A DNA stretch of 64,000 nt from Pseudoips prasinana (taxonomy: Eukaryota; Arthropoda; Insecta; Lepidoptera; Nolidae): positions 9,881,501 to 9,945,500 of the forward strand of contig OX621258.1 in the NCBI GenBank assembly GCA_951640165.1, written 5' to 3'. The position numbers were made by a program, and so were the translations under genes. Each line of letters opens with the position of its first letter. The stretch's first letter is position 1. The notes beneath the pieces were generated by a model, which was not told the origin of the DNA, ran no database searches, and worked only from the letters and a program-made list of their open reading frames with translations. Below are positions 40,991-50,291 of the stretch, one piece after another.

Positions 40991-42694
40991 GCAAAAGGAT
41001 CTTTATTTTCGTTGGTGTTTTAATACATTATCGATAATCCAAATCACTCAGCAGCACCCCTCACTGAAAGTAATTTCCTGAATAATTCGGCAGTAAGTCA
41101 CATTGATTGACGATTCCTGTGCACGAGTACCTACTTGCTTGCTGGTTAAATCACTTCCTTATTTGACATGCGGATTGTAATGTCTGGTGAAAATGTACAA
41201 TGCGTTTTTGTCTCAGATTTGATAGTTTGGAAGGCGTTATCAATATGATATGATCTTTCATATGCAACCAAACCGAGATGGCATCTGTATCCTCCATAAG
41301 GGAACAAATGAACTCGTAAATTGATCTTCCGATGTGTATCGGTAATAACTTAACTTGTTGCTGCTTGCTTGCTGGTTCTATCCCAGGCAAACGGTAAAGT
41401 AAAATGAACAATTTTCTTGTTTGGATTTGTGAAGATGACTCTTTTTGACCATAAATGGCTGAGTATAAATTTGACATAATGCCCGTCCTTTGGTAGATTT
41501 CCTTCCTTCTAGACCCACCCATGAAATATGATGGTGGTGATGTCACAACATATTTTATTCTGTAACATGTTTAAGATTACGCCGAGCTTAACAAAACTTT
41601 TTGAAGGGATGCAGTGTTAGTGCCAACAGTTAACAAAAAATATGAAGGAAAAAACCAACATCAATAAAGTATTCCATTTCATCCTTAACTACTATAATTA
41701 ATTGCAATAACAATTTAAGGCAAATCATTACCTTTAGCTTACCCGACGTTTTGGCATGGATTGCACCAGCTGTGGTCACGGGTCGACTGGTGTGGCTCGA
41801 TAGCGTCATGTCCGTGAAACTCGGGTTTCGGTATCTACCCTCGCATGGTTTTGATATTTTTCCTTATTTTCTTGTACGGAACCGTCGGTATGTCTCCACA
41901 ATATGAAATGTATACAAATCGCAAAAGAATAAACACATTAATACTATAATTAAATACTATAATGAATATTATCATTCTGTTGATATAGTTATATTAGTGG
42001 ATTGATGAATCAATTTAACTGCAGATGAGTTCAAATTCTGGGTCTTGCCAAAATTAGTGGGATTATAGCTAGAATGAGATCTAGTCGTCTCATCGTCGTG
42101 TTTGCGTATAAATCTCTGCATTATAATATGTACTAATTGGCTGAGATTGGGTTCCGCAGCTGAAATACAGCATGGAAGGCGTTAGCGAATAATTATATCA
42201 CTAGATATATTATTAATAATTTGTAATGAAGGTTATATATATTTGCATAAATTTGCGCGTGAAATTATTTAATTTCTTACTAATGCATGTTAAGTAAAAA
42301 AATTAGCTTCTGCAGGAAGCTCTGTTTTCATATAAACTTTGACAGTCTTTTGATTTTATACACGTATTAATATTACGATACTTGACATTTTTCTTTTACT
42401 TTCATTAAAACAATGTACATATATGACTTTTATGAAAAGGACGGCGAATGTGTATAGTAACATTTTGAAAAGAGTGATTAAAGTCACACTTTAAAAAATT
42501 ACAGTTGTGCTAATTGTAGTAATATGTTTTGTATGTCTTCTTAACTTGCTTTGTCCTTTATCCAAATTTATAGTGCACCTACTATAATTTTGTCTGCATC
42601 ACCCAAAGGTCGACTGGTAGAAAATGCCTACGGCATTAAGTCCGCCTCTGTACTTAAATGTGCATGAAGTTTTAAAATAATTTAAATATTTTGA
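40991..42694. other. No recognisable gene
   Basis: About 1.7 kb of AT-rich sequence. The minus frame at 41151-41546 (131 codons) has an ordinary composition but no motif I recognise; the word ctacttgcttgctggtt / gctgcttgcttgctggtt repeats at 41127 and 41360. Confidence 0.35.
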
Positions 42695-42930
42695 CGAGCC
42701 GGGTCGTGGTTGGTAGATACTTGCCTTTCACGCCGCAGATCGTGGGTTCTATTCCCACCCAGGACAGATATTTGTGTGCATGAACATGTCTGTTTGTCCT
42801 GAGTCTGGGTGTAATTAATTATCTATATAAGTATGTATTTACAAAAGAAAAGTAGTAAGTAGATGTAGATGCTTAGTTTGGGATCAGATGGCCGTATGTG
42901 AATAATATACCAGTATATTATTATCATCGT
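42695..42930 (+). mobile_element. tRNA-headed SINE, family B, with 3' deletion
   Basis: acgagccgggtcgtggttgg, cacgccgcagatcgtgggttctattcccacccagg, ctgagtctgggtgtaat, gcttagtttgggatcagatggccg. The usual gtttccatagtacaagctct segment is missing. Confidence 0.82.
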
Positions 42931-43116
42931 TTCTACTATTTACTTATAGTGGGAATGTTAGACCAGTCACTTTTAATTCATGTCACAATATATGTACTAT
43001 TTAGGCGTCTCTTGGGCGTGTCTGATACTGACAACGCGAATATTTTAATAGTGAGTTGAACTGTGGCTTTTGGGTAGCTGTCTGTGCTTTGCTGCTGTCG
43101 GTGGAGAGATAAGCAT

Positions 43117-43238
43117 TGTGACGAATTTACTAATTAATAGTCCAAATTAATATATGATCAGTTTTCTTCACAAAACTAGAACTGTGACGAATTTACATAT
43201 ACTTTTTCTGTGACGAATTTACTTTGTGACGAATGTAC
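43117..43238. repeat. Four copies of TGTGACGAATTTAC
   Basis: Exact 14-nt copies at 43117-43130, 43183-43196 and 43209-43222, plus one with a single change at 43225-43238. Spacing is irregular (66, 26, 16). Confidence 0.85.
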
Positions 43239-43257
43239 AACAACCTTAATGAAGATA

Positions 43258-43460
43258 TGACTGGGCTGTTGGTCTCGTGATTAATGAACCTGACTGCTAC
43301 GCCAGAGGTCGTTGGTTCAGTGCCCACAGGACAAATCTTTGTGTGATAAGCACAATTATTTGTTCTGTGTCTGAGTATAATGCATAATATAAGTCTCTTA
43401 TCTTTATCGTTGTCATAGTACGGGCTCTGATCAGATAGCAGTATGTTAGTTGTCTCAAAA
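43258..43460 (+). mobile_element. Divergent tRNA-headed SINE (B-related)
   Basis: ggctgttggtctcgtgatt, gccagaggtcgttggttcagtgcccacaggac, tttgtgtgataagcac, tagtacgggctctgatcagatagcagtatg follow the SINE B order with many changes. Confidence 0.6.
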
Positions 43461-44504
43461 TCTTTATTTAGTTTAGTATTTATCTCTTAGATTTTTCAAA
43501 TTTTTTGGGGTCAATTCCTATTCTAATATTTTGCGGCTATTGGTGCCTCGATTGAATGCCATCAGAATTAATCGAGTACTATTTACCCTCTCAATCCATT
43601 GGGAATCAATAGCCAAGATGCTTGGATTCTATTAACGCTACTGTTACGATTGTCCTATATAATATTCTTGACAACTGAAGGTGCTCTTCAACGCACGGAT
43701 AAAAGTCTCGTTATCAACAAGCCAAGAATAACAAAAAGACTTGTTTTTACACAAAAATTTTTGATGATGAACATGAAATCAACGTCCTTCCGGGCGCCCA
43801 AGTCAGTACAAAAAGCTTAAATAACATCGCTATGGTCCCCTATGTCTCCATATATTTGACATAATTAAAATTTGTTGACCTACAAACTCACCCACCTAGA
43901 AAATTCTCATAAACAGTATGCGTAATCTGTTTAACAAACAAAAAAGATAATAAAACAAGAGTTTATTTTGTCGCGTTATGACTAAAAGCCTACCGGAAAT
44001 TCGCTAGGGTTGCTTTCATAGAACATCCGGCATGCTAACGGAAGTACCATCTACACATGAGCGAGAGAAGGGAAATGACGATGGTTTGTCGACGCTAGTT
44101 TTATGAATAAAAAGAGGTCAAGAGCGAGACTTGCGGAGTTAACATTGTGAAATTACTATGTAGGATTCCTTATTCAAATAGCAAATCGAAGTGCTATTAT
44201 TTCTGTATGTCCATCCGTGCGTTGCGAGTAATTGCTACCGTCCAGACTGCCTTGCTGTTCAAGCACATGTGTGGAAAAGAAAACTACACTAAAAGTAACA
44301 TAATCGAGGTTTCGTATTCTCCTAGTATTTCCTACCAGAACCTATTTAAATTTCCATTTCAATTATTAATCAACTAGGATGGCTATGACCAATTGTTTAA
44401 ATCTTTCAAATCATCCAATTTGTTTTTGTAGCTGGTTTTATTGACTTTCTTATGGATGAAGAAGAAGGCCCATAATTTGAACAAAACAGATTCATGGACA
44501 AAAA
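43461..44504. other. No recognisable gene
   Basis: Small frames at 43599-43820 and 44147-44377 have no recognised motif and are within chance length. Confidence 0.35.
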
Positions 44505-44700
44505 CTATACCGATTCGGCATATCGAATGAGGTCCACTGCTGGACAAGAACTTCCCCCAAGAATAGGGGGATATCCCATAATCGCCACGCTTAGCAAACG
44601 GATTGGCGGTCGCTGGACGCTGCTGCCCCTCTGGTAGATATTCCCTCAGATCGACTTCTACAGCCCCCACGGGATGAGATGGGGTGATGATATTCTGATA
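44505..44700 (-). mobile_element. LINE 3' end fragment (RTE-like)
   Basis: aatgaggtccactgctggacaagaacttcccccaagaatagggg, atcgccacgcttagcaaacggattggcgg, ccccacgggatgagatgggg: a conserved 3' end in reverse without coding part. Confidence 0.5.
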
Positions 44701-45335
44701 TTCACGTCACCACGCAGGATAAGTTATCTATAACATGTATATATTTAGAAATAAATAAGCATATTTATCATTTCTCTGGTTGCCACACCAGGGTCTACCT
44801 AGTTTGGGATAAGATGTGATCATCAGATTCTTTAATCAACCTGGAAATTCCGTCACAGTATGTTCTCCATGATTTAAATCTTCTCTATTTGGTCTCATGG
44901 GTAATGAGCCGGCAACTCGTAAGTGATACCATACGAGTTCAAAGCGTTATAAGCTGCGATAATTGCTTACCATCAGGTGGGCCATACGCTTATTTTCAAC
45001 CCAAAAATAAGGAACGAAATAATATAATAACAAAAAGTAAACACACAGCGTGCATGAGCTTGATTCGTACTAGGCCGATATTTTCCTTTCACGGCTTGAT
45101 GCGAAGTCATATGTAAGGAACCCTAATAGAAAGAGCCTGACCTGTGACTTGGTTAGTTTATTTCATTTCCCTAAGTTTAAAAAGTGAGCAGCATACAGGT
45201 ATATCATTTTGTAGAAAGTGCAAACAAAGTAGTTATCTTTGTGGGGATGTTAGAAAACATAGAATCGACTTGAACTTTTATTTATAACACCCGACTTTGA
45301 GGCGTTTATATTGTATTGTGGCAATGCCCTAACGT
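44701..45335. other. Spacer with one SINE B scrap
   Basis: ccagggtctacctagtttgggataagatgtgatcatcag at 44788-44827 resembles a SINE 3' core. Nothing else is assigned. Confidence 0.35.
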
Positions 45336-45339
45336 GCTT

Positions 45340-45460
45340 CATGTTTAATAATAATAATAAATACCGTTTATTTTTTCCACAAAATTAAATATTCTTGGAT
45401 AAAATGATTGGTACTGTGTTACCTTCTAAAAGACCTACTTATGTAAAACCCAAGTCAGTA
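45340..45460 (-). repeat. LINE 3' tail, (ATT)n
   Basis: aataataataataaataccgtttattttttcc reads in reverse as a retroelement polyadenylation end with (TTA)n tail. Confidence 0.4.
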
Positions 45461-45467
45461 CTTTTAT

Positions 45468-45655
45468 TTCTAAAACCAACGCCCTCACTAGTGACATGAA
45501 TCCCCGTCTCTTAATTTACAAACGTATAATTAATGAACACAAAGTAACCCCAAACTCAGAACAAGAACTTATCGATTGCAAAAATAGTTGATCTGTGCGA
45601 GAATTGAACCCGGGACACGAAGTGTCGAGGCAACTGTCTTAACCACATTAAGACT
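45468..45655 (-). mobile_element. SINE family D, decayed
   Basis: aacgccctcactagtgac, acaaacgtataattaatgaacacaaagtaaccccaaactcagaac, gcgagaattgaacccgggacacgaagtgtcgaggc. A box B-like GGTTCAATTCTCG is read in reverse. Confidence 0.6.
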
Positions 45656-45816
45656 AACCAGAAGCAGAATAAGCTATAAAATGTCGGACTTCCTTACAAC
45701 CCTTATGTACCCTCCTAGGGTCAATAATTCCAAAATCGTTCCTTAGTGGGAGTCTACAAGCCAAAATAGAATGTTTCTACAGCACGTTAAATATATATTT
45801 CAGTTCTGTGCCTTCG

Positions 45817-45985
45817 GCTTGACCTTTCGGAGATTAGCTATCATTCCTACAGCACACAAAATTCACTTACCTACGTAGTTTCATCTATGAATGAGTGGAG
45901 CCGCAGCGACGCGGGTCGCAGGCGCGGTGGGGCGGCGGAGACGGGTTCCCGACGCGCCGCGCTCTTCCCGCGTGTTCCTTAGTAC
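45817..45985 (+). repeat. DIRS left inverted terminal repeat
   Basis: 169 bp from gcttgacctttcggagatt to gttccttagtac, exactly complementary to 51617-51785 as far as I could compare. The inner half is GC- and CpG-rich (gcgacgcgggtcgcaggcgcgg), a likely promoter region. The outer extension 45796-45816 (tatttcagttctgtgccttcg) is unique to this side. Confidence 0.92.
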
Positions 45986-46106
45986 GCTGTTATTCACCAT
46001 ACAGTGCGCACGATTTTCTTAAGAACCTACCTAACGTTGTTGTAACGTTCGTAAAAGTTTTTGTGTTATTACCTTGAGTGATAAGTGCATCATATCGCTG
46101 AACAGG

Positions 46107-46852
46107 GTAAGTTTTTTTTAATTTTTTAGTTTTGTCTATGAGAGTTATGAGTGGCATGGACGTATTCATTTACGTAAACCTAAATTGTGAAGGGGTATTC
46201 GTGCTTTACACATACTCTGACCATATAATGGTGTTATTTAGTCTATTATCTTGGATAAGAATGTGTTTTATTTAATAACAGCTGTATAGCAATGTTTGTG
46301 GAGAAACCGCTTGTTATTTTCTGGCTAAGTATTTTACTATTGCCTTTACTAGTCGCAGCCAATCAGCTCACTAGTGGCAGACATATCATAGCTCACACTG
46401 CCTACCCTTTCTGGCCGCAGCCATTCAGCTCGCCATCGGTAGTCGCATGACTCAAAGGCAGGCATACGGCTCGTGAGCCGCAGCCGTACGGCTCGTGAGC
46501 CGCAACCGTACGGCTCATGAGCCGCAGCCGTACGGCTCGTGAGCCGCAGCCGTACGGCTCGTGAGCCGCAGCCGTACGGCTCGTGAGCCACAGCCGTACG
46601 GCTCGTGAGCCGCAGCCGTACGGCTCGTGAACCGCAGCCGTACGGCTCGTGAGCCGCAGCCGTACGACTGATGAGCCGCAGCCGTTCGGCTCGTGACCCG
46701 CAGCCATACGGCTCGGATGCCACAGCTGTTTAGCTGGAAACTCCAGGCCAAAGTCTTTTCTTGACTTAATTGGCGTAGACAGTTTATGCACCTGCATGCC
46801 TTAGAATGAAAGTAATATCTGAGTCTTATGGCAATATTTTTGCTTGCTTTAG
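46107..46852 (+). other. Putative 5' UTR intron of the DIRS element
   Basis: The donor gaacagg/GTAAGT is at 46107. The acceptor is a pyrimidine-rich ttttgcttgctttAG ending at 46852, immediately before the gag ATG at 46853. Splicing would bring the gag start close to the ITR promoter and remove the 22-bp array and all upstream ATGs in this stretch. Purely sequence-based. Confidence 0.5.
46413..46740. repeat. 22-bp palindromic tandem array in the DIRS leader
   Basis: The unit is GTGAGCCGCAGCCGTACGGC followed by TC. The core TACGGCTC (or a one-base variant) recurs at 46465, 46487, 46509, 46531, 46553, 46575, 46597, 46619, 46641, 46663, 46685 and 46707: twelve copies exactly 22 bp apart, with eroded copies at both edges and at 46352-46371. 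GCCGTACGGC is a perfect palindrome, and CGGCTC-GT-GAGCCG forms a second one. Because 22 is not a multiple of 3 and the unit has no stop, overlapping minus-strand frames stay open as an artefact. Confidence 0.92.
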
Positions 46853-48418
46853 ATGGTTCAAGAGGCATCTTTCGTCTTGTTGGGTGAGCTGTTGGAAGAG
46901 ACTGGTGAAACTGACAACGACAATGAAATCTTAGAGCGGCTGAAACTTTTAGCACAAGAGCTGTTGCCCAGTGGCTGGACTGCTTGGACGGTGACTCGAT
47001 CAACGAAGGAAGACGTGTTCGGAGAGACCGTTGACCCCCAGGTATTGAACAAATTGAGATTTGCCATACCAACAGACCAACTAGCTAGAGCGTTCGTTCC
47101 GGAGGCAACTCGTTTGTCTGAGAAAGGGTTTCGTGACCTCAAGCTAAAGATGCTCGATTGGGCGTTCACTAGAGCGTTGATAACCAGCCCACCTGCTATC
47201 TGTAATAAGATTAGGGGGTCAGCCGCCGCAACTGAATTATTCAACGAGGCAGTTAAACCTAGGCGTATGTCAAGGAAGGAAGCCGATCGAGCCTTATCAC
47301 TGGAGGTGGATGAAGAGGCAACAAATATGAGGAAAAGACGAATATCCTCAGATCCAGAATCAAGTGATGCATGGGCAACTAGGTCAAAACGTTCGCGAAT
47401 AGATAGTCTTGAACAACGGATGAATGACATGTTCTCAACCCTCATGGAGAAAATTGAGTCGCTGGCTCCAGTAAGGGACTTGAGGCATGAGAGCTCCTCT
47501 GAAGATTGCGCATTATCTAATGAAGGAGATGACCTCCCCGCTCCGTCAAGATCTGAGTCACCCAGCGATTGGCATGCGCCACCGTTAGATTCGAATCTAG
47601 GTTTAGATTCTGCTCAACATAGCTGGCCAGAATTGGAGTTTCTCCCTGCGGTAAAGGAGGCAGAACCCGCGATTCCAGCACCGTCAGAACATGTTAAAGC
47701 AGAGGGCATCGCATGTCAAAGGTTTGGGACAGATGCATGGAATCGCATACGGTATAAAGAGGTAGCTAAAACATTGCAGGCATCACCTGTCTTTAGCACT
47801 TTAAAGATTAATGCTGAGTTGAGTGATCTTGGAATACAAACCTCAGGGCTCCTCAACAAGCAAGATGGAGTTCTTGGAACGATTGTCCATGGCCTCCTCT
47901 GCCAGAGAAAGGCGTTAGCCGAAGAACTCAAGAAGCTTGTAGCGAAATTCCCAGCGGCCGTGGCAGATTTAAAAACATTATTGTCAGAGGGTTCTGAGTT
48001 TAAGGCAACGTCAGACGATCTATTGCAGTTTGTTTGTGCACATCGAGCGGAAACAATCGATTTGAGACGGAAATCCTTCAAAACAAATAGTGATGCTCTT
48101 TCGTCTATGCTGCAGCAGATACCGCCATCAGAAACACACTTGTTTCAGGAGGATAAGCTTACTCTTTTCATAAGAGACAATGGTGGTACGTCTCGCATTT
48201 TTCCTTCCCGTTTTGGGAAATTTCCGGAGAAAACGAAGCAGCTTTTTCAGCAGCCTCAAAAAAGCCGACAACCACCCCCAAGTCGTACGCAGAAGGCCAA
48301 AAACCCCACATGGCATTCCCGGCCATCTCAAACCGCAAACCAAAAGCGGAGGCAATCTGTGGGTAAGGCAAAGAGAGGCGATAAGAAGGAACAGCGGCAA
48401 CAACGTCGTAAATATTGA
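46853..48418 (+). CDS. DIRS gag-like protein
   Basis: 521 codons from ATG 46853, directly behind a splice-acceptor-like AG, to TGA 48416-48418. The N-terminus is acidic and helical (LLGELLEETGETDNDNEILE). The middle has a basic nuclear-localisation-like stretch (MRKRRISSD, RSKRSRIDSLEQRM) followed by a short coiled coil (NDMFSTLMEKIESL). The C-terminus is very basic (KKAKNPTWHSRPS, KRGDKKEQRQQRRKY), suited to RNA binding. No CCHC knuckle. Position as first ORF, size and basic tail fit the structural ORF of DIRS elements, which packages the RNA; similarity beyond that is not visible. The last 239 bp overlap the RT frame. The stop is TGA followed by C, and the same frame is then open to 51256. 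Confidence 0.82.
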   Translation: MVQEASFVLLGELLEETGETDNDNEILERLKLLAQELLPSGWTAWTVTRSTKEDVFGETVDPQVLNKLRFAIPTDQLARAFVPEATRLSEKGFRDLKLKMLDWAFTRALITSPPAICNKIRGSAAATELFNEAVKPRRMSRKEADRALSLEVDEEATNMRKRRISSDPESSDAWATRSKRSRIDSLEQRMNDMFSTLMEKIESLAPVRDLRHESSSEDCALSNEGDDLPAPSRSESPSDWHAPPLDSNLGLDSAQHSWPELEFLPAVKEAEPAIPAPSEHVKAEGIACQRFGTDAWNRIRYKEVAKTLQASPVFSTLKINAELSDLGIQTSGLLNKQDGVLGTIVHGLLCQRKALAEELKKLVAKFPAAVADLKTLLSEGSEFKATSDDLLQFVCAHRAETIDLRRKSFKTNSDALSSMLQQIPPSETHLFQEDKLTLFIRDNGGTSRIFPSRFGKFPEKTKQLFQQPQKSRQPPPSRTQKAKNPTWHSRPSQTANQKRRQSVGKAKRGDKKEQRQQRRKY

Positions 48419-50291
48419 CGGAGAGTTCAGAGGGGGGCAGCTCAAGAATTACGAGCAGCAGTGGCGTTTACTGGGAGCCCCAGCGTCCGTCTTAAAGATA
48501 ATAACAAACTATGCACTGCCCTTTGCAAGAAAACCCCCTTCTGTTCCTTTGAATCCAAAGATGATGTCAGACTTTTCGACAAGGCCCTCAAAACTAATGT
48601 TAAAAGAGATATCGACACTATTAAATCAAGGCGTAGTCGAAAGATCAACGGCCAAGACTGGATTTCTATCAAGGATGTTCTTAATACCCAAACAGAATGG
48701 CAAGGTACGGCAAATTTTCGACCTTCGGCGACTAAACCTTTTCTTGAGTTCAAGAAAGTTCCGTCTGGTAAATCAGAACTACGTTCCCAAATTCTTGAAG
48801 AGGAACGACTACATGGGAAAGATAGACATCTCTCAAGCATATTTCCACATCCCGATAAGAGAGAGTCATCGGCGTTATCTCGCTTTTACCTGCCAAAACC
48901 AACTTTACCAAATGACCTCGCTGCCTTTCGGTCTGTCAAGCGCTCCGTGGGCCTGTTCTCGAGTAAGCAAATGGATAGCAAGCATGCTAAGAGGCCGAGG
49001 CTTTCGTGTACTGGTATATCTCGACGACTTCTTATTTGCTCATCAAGACCCTCAATTACTAGAAGCACAGATGAAGCAGGCCATTTCGCTGCTCCAAAGC
49101 CTCGGTTGGGTACTAAATCTAGAAAAGTCGATAGTAAAAGCTACGCCAGAGATAGAGTTCTTAGGCATAATATGGAATACGGTTACAAACAGAAAGGTCT
49201 TACCGAAACAAAAACGCGATCAGTTGGCAAGAGATCTTCTACAAATAATAAATGGCCGTGGTTGGAATTGGAATCAAGGCACGTCGTTGATAGGCAGACT
49301 GGGATTCGCATCTTTAGTGACTCCGTTAGGGCGTCTATTTACAAGAAACCTGCAGGGGGCATCTCGTGCCCTCTCAGAGAAAAATTCCAAGAGGATGTTC
49401 TTGCTGCCAGGGGCGGCAATGAACGAATTACTCTGGTGGGTAGAAAACCTATCTCGACCGGGAAGAATTTTCATTCCCGAACCAAAACTATTTGTCACGA
49501 CGGACGCTTCCAACATAGGTTGGGGAGTTCAGGTAGGGAATCACCACGTCTCACAGCAATGGGCCAAGGATCAACTAAATTGGCATATAAATCGAAAAGA
49601 GCTGTATGCAGTTTTAATGGCACTGGTCAAATTTCCAGATGTGTTAAAGGGACAGTCGGTTATGGTCCAGTCCGACAACCGTACAGTTGTGGCGTATATA
49701 AAAAATCAAGGTGGAACAAGATCATTGATACTGCTGGATTCGACAAGAGAATTGCTTCTCCTAGCCCACCGTCTGAAAATAGACTTGCTCCCCTTTTACA
49801 TCCCAGGCCAGTACAACACATTAGCAGACTCGCTCTCTCGAGGAAAGGATCTCCCAGACTGGCATCTCAGCAACGAGATTACGACAGTCATATTTCAGAG
49901 AATGGGCACACCTCTTATAGATCTGTTTGCGACAAATCGGTCCAAAGTAGTCCCTCATTATGTATCAATAGATGCCAAAGACCATCAAGCGTTATTTGTG
50001 AACGCCTTCAGCAGGGTGTGGCAGTTTCAGTTGGCTTGGATTTTTCCACCTCCACCTCTTATTCCCAAGGTTCTACAGCACTTGGATCAAGCCTCGGGAA
50101 CCTTTCTACTGGTTGTACCACGATGGAAAAACGTGTTTTGGAGAGGAGACCTGAAAAGGAGGTCGGTTGGAGTACCGTTTCAAATTTGGAACCTGGGCCG
50201 GCATTTGATAGATCTGTCGACCAATCAGCCCCCACCGGGAATGAAAGGTCTATCTTTAGAGGTTTGGAGGGTACGGGGTGGAGTCAACTAA
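48180..50291 (+). CDS. DIRS reverse transcriptase / RNase H / methyltransferase-like polyprotein
   Basis: 703 codons; ATG 48180 lies inside gag. Conserved sequence starts near residue 84 (GGQLKNYEQQWRLLGAP), so the true start may be later or reached by frameshift. RT: GVVERS...SRMFLIPKQNGKVRQI, DLRRLN, KIDISQAYFHIPI, TSLPFGLSSAPWA, catalytic YLDD (residues 280-283), LNLEKS, EFLGIIW. RNase H: TTDAS (D442), KELYA (E474), QSDN (D499), LADSLSR (D550). The C-terminal module has IDLFATN, VPHYVS and FPPPPLIPKVLQHL, matching the Dam-like methyltransferase domain found after RNase H in DIRS elements. It copies the element RNA into DNA. All catalytic acids are present and there is no internal stop. It ends at 50291, where the unique part of the recombinase begins. 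Confidence 0.92.
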   Translation: MVVRLAFFLPVLGNFRRKRSSFFSSLKKADNHPQVVRRRPKTPHGIPGHLKPQTKSGGNLWVRQREAIRRNSGNNVVNIDGEFRGGQLKNYEQQWRLLGAPASVLKIITNYALPFARKPPSVPLNPKMMSDFSTRPSKLMLKEISTLLNQGVVERSTAKTGFLSRMFLIPKQNGKVRQIFDLRRLNLFLSSRKFRLVNQNYVPKFLKRNDYMGKIDISQAYFHIPIRESHRRYLAFTCQNQLYQMTSLPFGLSSAPWACSRVSKWIASMLRGRGFRVLVYLDDFLFAHQDPQLLEAQMKQAISLLQSLGWVLNLEKSIVKATPEIEFLGIIWNTVTNRKVLPKQKRDQLARDLLQIINGRGWNWNQGTSLIGRLGFASLVTPLGRLFTRNLQGASRALSEKNSKRMFLLPGAAMNELLWWVENLSRPGRIFIPEPKLFVTTDASNIGWGVQVGNHHVSQQWAKDQLNWHINRKELYAVLMALVKFPDVLKGQSVMVQSDNRTVVAYIKNQGGTRSLILLDSTRELLLLAHRLKIDLLPFYIPGQYNTLADSLSRGKDLPDWHLSNEITTVIFQRMGTPLIDLFATNRSKVVPHYVSIDAKDHQALFVNAFSRVWQFQLAWIFPPPPLIPKVLQHLDQASGTFLLVVPRWKNVFWRGDLKRRSVGVPFQIWNLGRHLIDLSTNQPPPGMKGLSLEVWRVRGGVN

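Noticed and set aside
41151..41546. 131-codon minus-strand frame as a gene
   Set aside because: No motif, partner or repeat support; length is within what 64 kb of random six-frame sequence yields.
46413..46740. CRISPR array
   Set aside because: Units are contiguous with no unique spacers, and the context is an insect retrotransposon.
46349..47072. Three overlapping minus-strand frames rich in HEPYGCGS / RLTSRTAA repeats
   Set aside because: They are translations of the 22-bp stop-free array; 66 nt equals three units, so all frames repeat every 22 residues. The gag frame on the plus strand explains the rest.
46858..47445. 195-codon minus-strand frame opposite gag
   Set aside because: Shadow of the gag reading frame; no motif and the plus-strand protein is consistent with the element.
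48461..50250. First ~600 residues of the 931-codon frame as an independent protein
   Set aside because: The RT/RNase H/MT domains occupy another frame over the same DNA. Kept only as an observation on overlapping frames, not as a separate gene.
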